This document shows positions 50,648 to 59,505 of a DNA stretch of 60,518 bases, in pieces. This DNA is from an uncultured Paracoccus sp. GTDB taxonomy: Bacteria > Pseudomonadota > Alphaproteobacteria > Rhodobacterales > Rhodobacteraceae. Positions within the stretch are counted from its first letter, which is position 1. The number at the start of each line of letters is the position of its first letter. The stretch covers positions 1-60,518 of the forward strand of contig NZ_CALMYP010000005.1 of the NCBI RefSeq assembly GCF_937873615.1, in the 5' to 3' direction. Under the pieces are notes generated by a model. That model searched no databases. It was not told the DNA's origin and saw only the letters and a program-made list of their open reading frames with translations. The position numbers and the translations under genes were made by a program.

Positions 50648-51570
50648 CAGTGCAGCTCCTTCAGCCGTTTTTCCTGCCGTGCGATCAGTGTCTCGATCTC
50701 GGCCACCGCCGCAGGCGAGAGTTTTACCCCCGGACGCCGCTGCGCGTCATGTCGGATGGCACCCCGACGCGCCAGAACGTATTTGCGCACGGCCAACCCC
50801 ATTCCGGGCTGCTGTTCCACACGGGCCATGGGAAGGTAGGCGTCGAACAGGTCGCGCGCACGATCATACTCCCCCTTCCGCCAAAGCGTCGTCACATCCG
50901 AAAGCATCTCGGGATAGGCGAAGCCGGTCATCGCGCCGTCGGCACCGCGGCCCATTTCCTCGGGCAGGAAGATGCCGCCATTTCCGCAAAGGATCGAGAT
51001 CCGCTGTTTCAACCGCCCTGCCTCGCGCAGGGCGCTGATCTTTTCCAGCCCCGGCCAGTCTTCATGCTTCAAGCAGACGGCACTGTCGATCTCGTTGAAG
51101 ATGCGGGTCAGCACGGGAACCGACATCTGGACACCGGTCGCGAGCGGGAAGTCCTGAACGACGAGAGGGGTGCCGTCGGTAAATTCGGCAACCTGCCGGT
51201 AATATCCCAGGATCTGGTCGTCGGTTCGCAGCGAAGCGGGCGGCGCGACCATGACCCCTCCCGCGCCATCGGCCATCACCGCGCGCGTCAGTTCCGCCAT
51301 CTGCGCGAAGCCGGGTGCCGAGACGCCGACAACCACCGGCATCCGACCGTCTACCCGCGCAGTCACCCGCCGGGCAACCGCACAGCTTTCGGACAGCGTC
51401 AGCTTGGGTGCCTCGCCCATCATGCCCAGCAGGGTCAGACCGGTCGCCCCGCGCTCGACATAGAATTCGACCATCCGGTCGATGCTCTCGAAATCGATAT
51501 CGCCTTCGGGCGTGAAGGGCGTAACCGCAATCACATAGACGCCATTTGCGGAAGTGGTCAGCGCAGACAT
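50647..51570 (-). CDS. Dihydrodipicolinate synthase family lyase/aldolase
   Basis: A 307-residue TIM-barrel protein of the DapA/NanA/KDG-aldolase superfamily: VIAVTPFTPEGDIDFESIDRM, LLGMMGEAPKLTLSE (GTTGE-like loop), PLVVQDFPLATG in place of the usual Y-N-x-P segment, and the Schiff-base Lys in AVCLKHEDWPGLEK. The usual catalytic Tyr position is Phe in VQDFPLATG, seen also in some divergent lyases. It probably makes or splits a 2-oxo acid in the ureide-type pathway. It lies between the racemase gene (12-nt gap) and the SDR gene (1-nt overlap). Confidence 0.82.
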   Translation of the reverse strand: MSALTTSANGVYVIAVTPFTPEGDIDFESIDRMVEFYVERGATGLTLLGMMGEAPKLTLSESCAVARRVTARVDGRMPVVVGVSAPGFAQMAELTRAVMADGAGGVMVAPPASLRTDDQILGYYRQVAEFTDGTPLVVQDFPLATGVQMSVPVLTRIFNEIDSAVCLKHEDWPGLEKISALREAGRLKQRISILCGNGGIFLPEEMGRGADGAMTGFAYPEMLSDVTTLWRKGEYDRARDLFDAYLPMARVEQQPGMGLAVRKYVLARRGAIRHDAQRRPGVKLSPAAVAEIETLIARQEKRLKELH

Positions 51571-51582
51571 TCTGTCTCCTTG

Positions 51583-52239
51583 TCAGGCCCGGGACATGGC
51601 CACGCGGCCGATGGCTATCGCCACCGCCGCCTGGTTGGGGTCGATCACCGGACAGCCCAGTTCGAGTTCAAGCCGCCGGCGAAACCCCGCCATGCCGGAG
51701 CAGCCAAAGAGAATAACCTCCGCCCCATCGTCGTCACGAAGCTTGCGACCGATGGTGCACATCCGTTCAAAGGTCCGCGCCTCGTCGGACAGCTCGGCCA
51801 CGCCAAGCTCCAGCGCGCGGTCGCCGGCAAGGCGGCTGTTCAGCCCCATGGCACCGATCATGCGCAGGTGGCGCGGGATGGAGCGACCGAGAATCGAAAT
51901 CACACCGAACCGCTGGCCCATGGTCAACGCGGTCAAGATCCCGGATTCCGCGATGCCGAACACCGGCCGGTCCGATTGTTCACGCAACGCGGCCAGGCCG
52001 GGGTCGGAATAGCAGGCAACCACGAAGGCAGAGGCACTTTCCTCAAGCTCGGCGGCAAGGCGCAGCAGCGGCCCGACGATCAGATCGACATCAGCCTGAG
52101 TCTCAATCCCCGGGGGGCCTTCGTGCAGGGTATGGGTCATGATTGGCGTCACGACAGCAGCGCGCATCGGATCGATGGCCCGGTCGATTGCCCCAGTTAC
52201 CTTTTCAAGACTGTTGGGGTTGATCACATGGATCGTCAT
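51583..52239 (-). CDS. Asp/Glu/hydantoin racemase family protein
   Basis: A 218-residue protein of the cofactor-independent racemase superfamily. Both catalytic Cys residues are visible, in FVVACYSDPGL and VILFGCSGMAG. INPNSLEKVTGAIDRA at the N-terminus and GSIPRH-like loops match hydantoin/allantoin racemases. With the cyclic amidohydrolase and M20 carbamoylase encoded nearby, it would interconvert enantiomers of a hydantoin- or ureide-like substrate; maleate isomerase-type activity is the main alternative. It diverges from the LysR gene. Confidence 0.85.
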   Translation of the reverse strand: MTIHVINPNSLEKVTGAIDRAIDPMRAAVVTPIMTHTLHEGPPGIETQADVDLIVGPLLRLAAELEESASAFVVACYSDPGLAALREQSDRPVFGIAESGILTALTMGQRFGVISILGRSIPRHLRMIGAMGLNSRLAGDRALELGVAELSDEARTFERMCTIGRKLRDDDGAEVILFGCSGMAGFRRRLELELGCPVIDPNQAAVAIAIGRVAMSRA

Positions 52240-52316
52240 GGAGCGTCCCCTTCGGCTGGCGGACCGGTTTCTTCCTGATTTAAGCTGTCTACCAATCCCC
52301 CGGGCAGTTGTCCTAT

Positions 52317-52339
52317 GCTGAGCCTGACTCGGCTATAAC
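52317..52339 (+). promoter_or_regulatory. Candidate LysR autoregulatory site and -10 element
   Basis: GCTGAG (52317-52322) and CTCGGC (52328-52333) form a near-perfect inverted repeat, followed by TATAAC (52334-52339), a plausible -10 for the LysR gene starting at 52359. The site lies between divergent racemase and regulator genes, where LysR-type operators usually are. The repeat is imperfect. Confidence 0.3.
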
Positions 52340-52358
52340 ATCTGATCATAGGCGCGCG

Positions 52359-53255
52359 ATGAATCTGAGGCAGATTGAGGTTTTCCGGGCAGTCATGAAC
52401 ACCGGCTCGACCAGCGGCGCCGCACAGTTTCTGTCGATTTCACAACCCGCTGTCAGTCGGATGCTGACCCATACCGAGGAAAGTCTGGGCTTTCCCCTGT
52501 TTGAACGACGGCGCGGCAAGCTCTTCCCCACTGACGAGGCCCGGCAGTTGCATCTTGATGTCGAACCGCTGTTCCTCGCGGTCGAGGCGGCCGAGGCGCG
52601 GATCGACGATCTGCGCAATGGCCGCACGGGCCGGGTGCGGGTGGTGGCAATCCCGACCATCGCGAACACGATCCTTCCGCAGGCAATGCGAATCCTTATG
52701 GCGACCACGCCGAATGTCGAGATCTCGGTCGATGTCCGACGGTGGGAGCAGGTCGCGGCGCAGGTGGAATCCAACACTGCCGATGTGGGCTTTGCCATGA
52801 TGTCGGACGACCGGCCCAACCTTCGGCGGATCCCGATGCATGCCGGCCGGCTGGTCTGCATCCTGCCACGCGATCACATGCTTGCCACGCGACCGACGAT
52901 CTATCCCTCGGACCTGATCAATCAACCCTTCGTTCGGCTGACCCCCGACAGCCCGCTCGGCAGGCTGACGCGCGATTGTCTGGGAGACGTGAACCACCTG
53001 ATCCGCACGGTCGTCGAGACAAGGTATAACAACACCGCCTGCGCCTTCGTAAACGCCGGAATCGGGGTCGGCCTGGTAGATGAATTCGTATTAAGCGCCG
53101 GGGGCTATCCCGAACTCGTCTCGCGCCCCTTCATCCCCGAAGGCAAGGTGACCGCCTATGCGATCGTGTCCGAGCACAGGCCGGTTTCACGGCTGGTGCG
53201 ACGGGTCATGCGCGGCGTCCAGAAACAGCTTCAGGCGCGAGGCGTCCCTTCTTGA
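52359..53255 (+). CDS. LysR-family transcriptional regulator of the ureide-type cluster
   Basis: A 298-residue LysR protein: the HTH in NLRQIEVFRAVMNTGSTSGA and SISQPAVSRMLTHTEESLG, FERRRGKLFPTDEA at the wing, and an effector domain from about residue 90. It is the only plus-strand gene inside the cluster. Its 3' end overlaps the end of the convergent M20 gene by 25 nt. It most likely controls the two minus-strand gene blocks on either side; a perfect T-N11-A dyad upstream of the TRAP operon is a candidate target. Confidence 0.9.
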   Translation: MNLRQIEVFRAVMNTGSTSGAAQFLSISQPAVSRMLTHTEESLGFPLFERRRGKLFPTDEARQLHLDVEPLFLAVEAAEARIDDLRNGRTGRVRVVAIPTIANTILPQAMRILMATTPNVEISVDVRRWEQVAAQVESNTADVGFAMMSDDRPNLRRIPMHAGRLVCILPRDHMLATRPTIYPSDLINQPFVRLTPDSPLGRLTRDCLGDVNHLIRTVVETRYNNTACAFVNAGIGVGLVDEFVLSAGGYPELVSRPFIPEGKVTAYAIVSEHRPVSRLVRRVMRGVQKQLQARGVPS

Positions 53256-54511
53256 TCGAGCCGCAGAACTGCATCGAGCAGGACCTGCGCCGCAATGGCA
53301 CAATCTCCGGGTTCCGCCCATTCCTCGGGCGTATGGCTGAGGCCCGCGCGGCAGGGCAGGAAGATCATTCCGACGGGCCCGGTGCGGGACACGAACACCC
53401 CGTCGTGACCGGCACCGCTGGGCATCAGCGGGGCTTCGATCCCACGCAGCCGGGCGGCCTCCTGCAGTACCGATATCACCCCCGCATCGCAGCGCGTGGC
53501 GCGGGCAAAGCTGATCGGCTTGCGGACCAGCCCGAAGCCACCCGCCTCGATCTGCGCGAAAGCGGGCGCAAGGTCATTGTTCACGAAGGCCTGAAGCCTC
53601 GCCTCATCCTCGCTGCGCGCCTCCAGCACCAGTTCCACCGTGCCCGGAACGGCATTGGCAGCATTGGGGTGAACATCGAAGGCGCCGATTGTCGCGACCA
53701 GTTCGGTTCCCTTGCCATTCGCTGCCCGCGCCAGCCTGTCCACCGCCGTCACCAAACTGGCGGCGGCCACGAGCGCGTCACGCCGCAGGGCCATCGGTGT
53801 GGCTCCGGCATGATCCGTCTGTCCGCAGATGGTGATCTTTTCCCGCAGGATCGCGACAATCCCGGTGACGACGCCCACAGGCAGGCCGGCGCTTTCGAGA
53901 ACGCGCGCCTGTTCGATATGCGCCTCCAGATAGACATGGGTCGATCCGGCCGGTCGTCGCGCCGAGGCCAGCCGCTCGGGGTCGCCACCGACATAGCGCA
54001 GCCCCTCAGCCAGCGTCATGCCGTCCGGACGAGTCATCGCCAGCGTCTCGTCGTCCAGCGCCCCGGCCCAGGCCCGGCTTCCGATGCAGGACAGGCCGAA
54101 TTCGCTGGGCTCCTCGGCCAGAAAGTCCACCACTTCCAGCGCATGGTTCAGTTCGACCTGCGCCTCGTTCAGGCTGCGCGCCACCTCCAGCGCCGAAAGC
54201 ACGCCCAGAACCCCGTCGAACCGCCCGCCCGAAGGCACCGTATCGCTATGGGAACCGAGCACAACGGGCGGAAGGTTGTTGTTACGCCCCGGCCGCCGAC
54301 CGACCAGATTACCTCCGGCATCGGTCGACACCTCCAGCCCCGCGACCCGAAACGCTTCGGCCAGCCAGGCCCGTCCCTTCAGGAACATCGGCGTGAAGGA
54401 CCGCCGCGTCCATGGGCGATCAGGCTCCGTCAGGGCGGCGAGTGCCTCCAGATCGCCCCAGAGGCGTCCGCCGTCGATCTGCGGGCCGGTCACGCGGCGG
54501 CGCCGAGACAT
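53231..54511 (-). CDS. M20-family N-carbamoyl-amino-acid hydrolase / allantoate amidohydrolase
   Basis: A 426-residue zinc amidohydrolase. Metal ligands are visible in LGSHSDTVPSGGRFDG (His-x-Asp), AEEPSEFGLSCIGSRA (Glu-Glu), EAHIEQARVLE and the late His in CRAGLSHTPEEW. AGHDGVFVSRTGPVGMIF is characteristic of the HyuC/AllC subgroup. It should hydrolyse an N-carbamoyl (ureido) group released by the cyclic amidohydrolase. The gene start overlaps the end of that amidohydrolase gene by 22 nt, so the two are translationally linked. Confidence 0.9.
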   Translation of the reverse strand: MSRRRRVTGPQIDGGRLWGDLEALAALTEPDRPWTRRSFTPMFLKGRAWLAEAFRVAGLEVSTDAGGNLVGRRPGRNNNLPPVVLGSHSDTVPSGGRFDGVLGVLSALEVARSLNEAQVELNHALEVVDFLAEEPSEFGLSCIGSRAWAGALDDETLAMTRPDGMTLAEGLRYVGGDPERLASARRPAGSTHVYLEAHIEQARVLESAGLPVGVVTGIVAILREKITICGQTDHAGATPMALRRDALVAAASLVTAVDRLARAANGKGTELVATIGAFDVHPNAANAVPGTVELVLEARSEDEARLQAFVNNDLAPAFAQIEAGGFGLVRKPISFARATRCDAGVISVLQEAARLRGIEAPLMPSGAGHDGVFVSRTGPVGMIFLPCRAGLSHTPEEWAEPGDCAIAAQVLLDAVLRLDQEGTPRA

Positions 54512-55857
54512 GGGCGGATGAAGCGATCATGCCCGCCCGCCGCATTGACAATCCTTTGGCCATCCCAGACGGCCTCGCCACGGCACCAGGTTCCCGCAAC
54601 ACGTGCATGGAAGGTCCGCCCCTCGAACGACGACCATTGCACCGCCGACTGGCTGTTCGACGGATCGAAGGCATAGGTCTCGGGCTTTAGCACCACGATA
54701 TCGGCATCCTTGCCCACGTCGATCGATCCCTTGCGGTCGTCGATCAGGAAATGCCGCGCGGGCCCCTCGCTCAAAAGCTTGGCCACGGTCAGAGGCGACA
54801 GGCCATGTTCGGCACATCCAGACCAGAAGGCGGGCAGCAGCGTCTCCAGCCCCGGACCGCCCGACTTGTTGGCGAAGATGTCCGGATCGTCCTTGCGATC
54901 GAGCCCCCAGCTCACATGGTCGGAGGAAACGAAGGTGCAGTTGCCCGCCGCGATATGGGTCCAGAGCTTCTCCATTTCGGCGCGGGGGCGAATCGGCGGA
55001 TAGTGCTTGATCCGCGCGCCGAAGCGCTTGGCATGGTCCTCGTGGTTGAGCATCAGATACTGGACGCAGGTTTCCAACGAAACATCATGCCCCGCGTTCC
55101 GATACATCCGGTGGATCTCAAAGCCCCGGTCGGTGGAAACGTGGACGACATGGGCCCGGGCGCCGGTACGCGCGCCAAGCTCATAGACCTGCGTCGTCGC
55201 CATATCCTCGATCAGCGGCGTATGCGCCCGCATGAAGGCGTCCCAACCGGTATCGCCCGCCTCACGCATGCGGGTGACGTTCTTCGTGGTCAGATACTGG
55301 ATCTGGTTATGCACCCCGCAGGCCAGACCCGAAGGACGGATCAGTGCGAAGGCCTTTTCCAGAACGTCGTCATCCACGCGCGGGAAGCGGCCCGGCGCCG
55401 CCTCGAAGGTCGAGAACTTGAAGGCGCAGGCCCCGGCCTCGATCAGGCCGGCGGCCTCGGGCAGATTGTCCTCATCCAGCAGCGTCGCATAAAGCGCGAC
55501 ATCCACATGGCAATCGCGCCGCGCCTCGGCCACCTTCGCGTCAAAGGCTGCGCGGGTGGAAATCGCGGCGGGATCGTCATAGGGCATGTCGATCGTCGTA
55601 GTGATACCGCCCGCCGCCGCGGCGCGTGAGGCCATGCCCAGCCCCTCCTGGTTCAACTGGCTTGCCGCATGGACCTGCCCGTCGATCACCCCGGGCATGA
55701 TCCAGCAGCCACGGAAGTCCTGCACCTCCTTTGCGGAAGGTGCGGCCCCCTGGCCAACCCTGGCGATCTTGCCACCTGAAATGGCGACATAGGCATCGCT
55801 GAGAATTTCGTCGGGGCGAACGACATTGCCTTTGATCACGAGGTCGAATTCGGACAT
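54490..55857 (-). CDS. Cyclic amidohydrolase (dihydropyrimidinase/allantoinase/hydantoinase family)
   Basis: A 455-residue amidohydrolase-superfamily protein from ATG 55857 (longer in-frame extension ignored because MSEFDLVIKGNVVRPDEI matches family N-termini). The first metal motif, normally His-x-His, reads GVIDGQVHAAS (Gln61, His63). The carboxylated Lys is likely K147 in AGACAFKFSTFE, later His residues are in GVHNQIQYL (183) and HVVHVST (239), and the Asp is in SSDHVSWGLDRK. Gln in the first position also occurs in some dihydroorotase/allantoinase-like proteins. It should open a cyclic ureide or imide. It lies downstream of the TRAP transporter genes. Confidence 0.88.
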   Translation of the reverse strand: MSEFDLVIKGNVVRPDEILSDAYVAISGGKIARVGQGAAPSAKEVQDFRGCWIMPGVIDGQVHAASQLNQEGLGMASRAAAAGGITTTIDMPYDDPAAISTRAAFDAKVAEARRDCHVDVALYATLLDEDNLPEAAGLIEAGACAFKFSTFEAAPGRFPRVDDDVLEKAFALIRPSGLACGVHNQIQYLTTKNVTRMREAGDTGWDAFMRAHTPLIEDMATTQVYELGARTGARAHVVHVSTDRGFEIHRMYRNAGHDVSLETCVQYLMLNHEDHAKRFGARIKHYPPIRPRAEMEKLWTHIAAGNCTFVSSDHVSWGLDRKDDPDIFANKSGGPGLETLLPAFWSGCAEHGLSPLTVAKLLSEGPARHFLIDDRKGSIDVGKDADIVVLKPETYAFDPSNSQSAVQWSSFEGRTFHARVAGTWCRGEAVWDGQRIVNAAGGHDRFIRPCLGAAA

Positions 55858-55907
55858 TTGCTTCTCTCTTGCTATTCTGGGTTCAGGGGCGCAGCGATGC
55901 CACGCGG

Positions 55908-57245
55908 TCATTTGGCAATCAGATTGGGCAGCCAGAGCGTGATTCCCGGCATCAGGACCAGCAGCAACAGCACCACGAGGTCACAGAGCAGGAACGGCAT
56001 GCAGCCCTTGTAGATCTGTTCGGTCGATACGTTCATGTCTTTCGGAATGACGCCCTTCATCGCAAAGACGTTCAATCCGACCGGTGGCGTAACCGACCCG
56101 ATCTCGGTCAGCTTCAGGGCGATCACGCCGAACCAGACCGGATCGTAGCCCAGCTTCATCAGCACCGGGAACACGATGGGAAGCGTCAGCGCATAGATGC
56201 CGACGGGAACCATGATCATCCCGAGGAAGAACATCAGCGCCATGATTGCCCAGAGGATCACCCATGACGGGACGTCGAGGCTTGTCAGCGCCGCGGTCAG
56301 TTCCGTCGGAAGCCCGGTAATGGCCAGCACCCGGCTGTAGAACAACGCACCGATATTGATGAGAAACAGCATCGCCGTGATATTCGCGGATTCGCGCATG
56401 GCATCGGTGACTTCGCCCATCTTGCGGAAGGCGCGCAGATACCAGCTGAGGCCTAGCGTCAACAGCGAGCCGACCGCCGCCGCCTCGGTCGGGGTGAAGG
56501 CCCCCGAATATATCCCGCCGAGGATAACGATGGCGATCAGTGCGACGGGCCACATCTCTACCGCGCTGGTGCGCGATCCCATGGAGTCGATATGCGCGCG
56601 GATCTTCCTCTCGTCGTCGGGACTGGGGGCAAGTTTCGGATTGCGGCGCACCAGCAGGTTGATCATCACCGCATAAACCGTCGCGGTCATCAGGCCGGGC
56701 ACGATGCCGGCGGCGAAAAGCCGGCCGATGGATTGCTGGGTGAACAGGGCGTAGATGATCATCATCATGCTGGGCGGGATCATCGAGGCGAAGGTTCCCG
56801 CCGAGGCGATGACGCCGACCGACAGCACGCTGTCATATTTCAGCCGCTGCATCTCGGGTAGCGCCATCCGGCCGAAAATCGCCGTGGTCGCGATGGACGA
56901 CCCGGAAACCGCCCCGAACAGCCCGCAACTGAAGCAGGTCGCGATCAGCAACGACCCCTTGACGTTGCGCATCAGGGCATGCACCCCGTCATAGGCCCGC
57001 CGCGCCAGACCGCCGTTCGAGGCGAAGGCCCCCATCAGGATGAACAACGGAATGGCCGTCCAGGTGGGCGAGGCGATCGAGAAATAGGAGGCCTGCCCCA
57101 GCAGGCTGACCGACTTGCCGAATCCGAGGATCAGCGAGGAGGTTATGATGCCGCTCAGGATGAACGACAGGCCGATCTGCATGCCAAGGGCCATCAGCAC
57201 CAGCAACAGGGCGATGCAGGCCACGCCGGCGATCAGGAAATCCAT
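55908..57245 (-). CDS. TRAP transporter large permease (DctM family)
   Basis: A 445-residue protein with about 12-13 hydrophobic helices, from ATG 57245 with AAAGGA upstream. Typical DctM blocks are FGAVSGSSIATTAIFG, SAGTFASMIPPSMMMIIYAL, FTPTEAAAVGSLLTL and LTEIGSVTPPVGLNVFAMKG. It is the ion-coupled channel subunit of the tripartite transporter encoded here. By context it imports the cyclic ureide or amide substrate. Confidence 0.92.
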   Translation of the reverse strand: MDFLIAGVACIALLLVLMALGMQIGLSFILSGIITSSLILGFGKSVSLLGQASYFSIASPTWTAIPLFILMGAFASNGGLARRAYDGVHALMRNVKGSLLIATCFSCGLFGAVSGSSIATTAIFGRMALPEMQRLKYDSVLSVGVIASAGTFASMIPPSMMMIIYALFTQQSIGRLFAAGIVPGLMTATVYAVMINLLVRRNPKLAPSPDDERKIRAHIDSMGSRTSAVEMWPVALIAIVILGGIYSGAFTPTEAAAVGSLLTLGLSWYLRAFRKMGEVTDAMRESANITAMLFLINIGALFYSRVLAITGLPTELTAALTSLDVPSWVILWAIMALMFFLGMIMVPVGIYALTLPIVFPVLMKLGYDPVWFGVIALKLTEIGSVTPPVGLNVFAMKGVIPKDMNVSTEQIYKGCMPFLLCDLVVLLLLVLMPGITLWLPNLIAK

Positions 57246-57270
57246 CTGTGGTCCTTTCGGGCGCGGGAAT

Positions 57271-57774
57271 TCAGAATTCGCCGCTGGAGGTTCGGGGGGG
57301 CGCGGCATCCTGGCCTGGCCCGGAGAAAAGCTCGGTGACGATCTGCAACAGGTAGACCGTCATGCCCGCGACCATGATGAACTTCGTCGGCCAGAGCGGC
57401 AGGCTGATGGCCCCTTCCAGCGAGTCATTGGTCACATAGGCCTTGGACGCATCCCGAAAGACCGCCATGTAGAAGATCACCACCGTGATCACCGCAAGGA
57501 CCTGAACGACCTTGCGCAGGATATGCGCGGCCCGCGGCGGCAGCATGTTTTCGAGGATTTCAAGCCGGACATGCTGCTTGTGCTCCTCACAGCCGGCAAA
57601 GCCGAGATAGACGACGGCCATCATCACGAATACGGACATTTCGGCCAATCCCAGCAAGGGCTTGCCAAAGACCCGCCAGAGGATGTCGATCGTCAGGATG
57701 GCGACCATCGCCATCATCAGCCAGCCGCTGACCATGGAAAGGATCTGGTTGGTCCGGCTCAGGATTCTTCGCAT
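57271..57774 (-). CDS. TRAP transporter small permease (DctQ family)
   Basis: A 167-residue membrane protein with four hydrophobic segments (GWLMMAMVAILTIDILWRVF, FVMMAVVYLGFAGCEE, VVQVLAVITVVIFYMAVF, FIMVAGMTVYLLQIVTELF) and the DctQ-type EEHKQHVRLEIL loop. It bridges the binding protein and the large permease. It lies 25 nt before dctM and 63 nt after dctP. Confidence 0.9.
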   Translation of the reverse strand: MRRILSRTNQILSMVSGWLMMAMVAILTIDILWRVFGKPLLGLAEMSVFVMMAVVYLGFAGCEEHKQHVRLEILENMLPPRAAHILRKVVQVLAVITVVIFYMAVFRDASKAYVTNDSLEGAISLPLWPTKFIMVAGMTVYLLQIVTELFSGPGQDAAPPRTSSGEF

Positions 57775-57837
57775 CGCGTTTCCTCATGCCTTGGAAAAGC
57801 AGGACCGCGCGTCATGCACGCGGTCCAGCGGGACGTG

Positions 57838-58899
57838 TCACTCTCGCGCCATCGCCTCATCGAAGATCGCGGCGGTCTGATCCATCACCTCCTGCGCGTT
57901 TTCAAGACCGGAGGCCTTAGCTTCCTCGACCCACTCCGCCCGCAGCTTGACAAGCTCATCGGGGTTTTCCCAGATCTCGATGTCGGCGGGGCTCAGCTCC
58001 GTGACCTTCACGCCGGCCGCGATCTCTGCATCGCGGATCGAGTTGAATGTCGCATCATAGACGGCCCCGAACTCGGTCTCGGCCTTGGCACTGGCGGCCT
58101 GGAGCGCCGCGCGGCCCTCATCCGACAAGCCGTCATAGAACTCCTTGTTGGCGATGTGCACGAAAGGGATAGAATACCAAAGTTCCTTTGACAGCATGAC
58201 ATTGGGCGCCACCTCGTCGAACCTCATCAGGTGGACACCGTCGTAGTTGGAAAACACGCCATCGATGGTGCCGGTCTGCAATGCCACATAGACATCACCC
58301 CACGGAACCGAGACCGGCGCCGCCCCGGCATTGCCGAGATACTTGAGCAGCCATTTACCGCCCGCGCGCCACTTGTAGTCCTTCAGTCCATCGAGCGAGG
58401 TCATTTCATACTTGCTGACGAACACGCCCGGCAGGCCGGCGGTCGTCATCAGCGGCACGACGCCAGCCGATTCCAGTTCCTCGCGGTAGGCGGGGACCCG
58501 GTCGTAAAGCTGATGATAGAACCACGCCATGTTCTCGAACTTCGCTGGGCCGCGCGGGAACAGCGGAAAGATCGTGTGGGCGACAAGCCGCTCGGGGTAA
58601 TGCCCCGGAAAGACGAAACCGAGATCGGCGATCCCATCGCCGACGCCGCTCAGCACCTCTTTCGAGCCCATCAGCGTACCGCCGAACATCGGGGTGACCT
58701 CGATGCTGCCCGTGCTGGCCTCTGCGATGGCGGGCAACCAGACGTCGTTGACGAACTGCGTCCGCATGCCGCCCAGCGGGTCGTGATCGGTATAGCGCAC
58801 GGTCTCGGCGCGAAGCGGCAGCGCGGTCGTCGCCGCCAGCAGGACCGCTAGCGAACCGGTGCGTAGCAACTTCAGTGAAAACCCCTGTTGGTAGGCCAT
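57838..58899 (-). CDS. TRAP transporter substrate-binding protein (DctP family)
   Basis: A 353-residue periplasmic protein. The signal peptide is LLRTGSLAVLLAATTALPLRA|ET; DctP features include GTLMGSKEVLSGVGDGIAD, the Arg in YKWRAGGKWL for carboxylate binding, and VPWGDVYVALQTGTIDGVFSNY. It binds the substrate in the periplasm. It is the first gene of the minus-strand ureide-type operon. Confidence 0.92.
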   Translation of the reverse strand: MAYQQGFSLKLLRTGSLAVLLAATTALPLRAETVRYTDHDPLGGMRTQFVNDVWLPAIAEASTGSIEVTPMFGGTLMGSKEVLSGVGDGIADLGFVFPGHYPERLVAHTIFPLFPRGPAKFENMAWFYHQLYDRVPAYREELESAGVVPLMTTAGLPGVFVSKYEMTSLDGLKDYKWRAGGKWLLKYLGNAGAAPVSVPWGDVYVALQTGTIDGVFSNYDGVHLMRFDEVAPNVMLSKELWYSIPFVHIANKEFYDGLSDEGRAALQAASAKAETEFGAVYDATFNSIRDAEIAAGVKVTELSPADIEIWENPDELVKLRAEWVEEAKASGLENAQEVMDQTAAIFDEAMARE

Positions 58900-59010
58900 G
58901 ATTGATCCTCTTGTTGCATCGATCGGAGTTCGATACGTCTCCGACCCTGATCGTTCCAGTTAAGATCCGTCGGGCCGACAGGTCCAATAAGGAGAGGGGC
59001 CAGCCTATAA

Positions 59011-59025
59011 CTGAATGTTATTCAG
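59011..59025. promoter_or_regulatory. Perfect T-N11-A dyad, candidate LysR operator upstream of the TRAP operon
   Basis: CTGAAT-GTT-ATTCAG is a perfect 6-3-6 inverted repeat and also satisfies the T-N11-A rule for LysR regulators. It lies about 110 nt upstream of the dctP-type start. The LysR protein at 52359 is the obvious candidate binder. Confidence 0.5.
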
Positions 59026-59153
59026 CCGCGCCATACCATACCCCAGCACGCCACTGGCGAGGCGATAACGCTGTCAGACCGGAACGGACGGACGTATCTG
59101 ACGGCTTTGTCAGGCTGCCTGTCCCTGAGTGCCGCAATCTGCCAACACGGTTT

Positions 59154-59405
59154 TCAGGCGGCGGGCTCTGCGGCATAGTCGGCCCAAATGCTGAACGCGC
59201 CAGACCTCGCATGACGGAATGGCCAGGTGGTGACGCGATGACGTTTCGCGCGGAACTATGTGGCGATCTGATCGTGGGCTGAGAGAAACCGTTGCGCCTG
59301 ACCCGGGGAGTTGAAGCGCCCCATGATCTTCTCTCGTCGCCGGGTGTGCCGATCCGAAGCTTCGGCCCGATTGTTCAACCGCTTGTGCTGGCGATGTTCG
59401 ATCCC
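59154..59405 (-). mobile_element. IS6-family transposase 3' remnant with internal stop
   Basis: The minus strand reads EHRQHKRLNNRAEASDRHTRR, then REKIMGRFNSPGQAQRFL, SAHDQIAT, a TAG stop, FRAKRHR, PFRHARSGAFSIWADYAAE and TGA 59154-59156. This is the C-terminal third of an IS6-type DDE transposase. The in-frame TAG shows decay, and the N-terminal two thirds are missing. The frame is open to 59507 but without further clear similarity. An IS630-type fragment abuts it on the right. Confidence 0.75.
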
Positions 59406-59505
59406 GGGAGCAATCTCGGCTTTAAAGCGTTTCGGCTTGAACTTGAGTCGCGGGGGATTCTCTTGAGGCATCAGATGTGATTCATCCTGATTGGGAGGAT
59501 GGATC

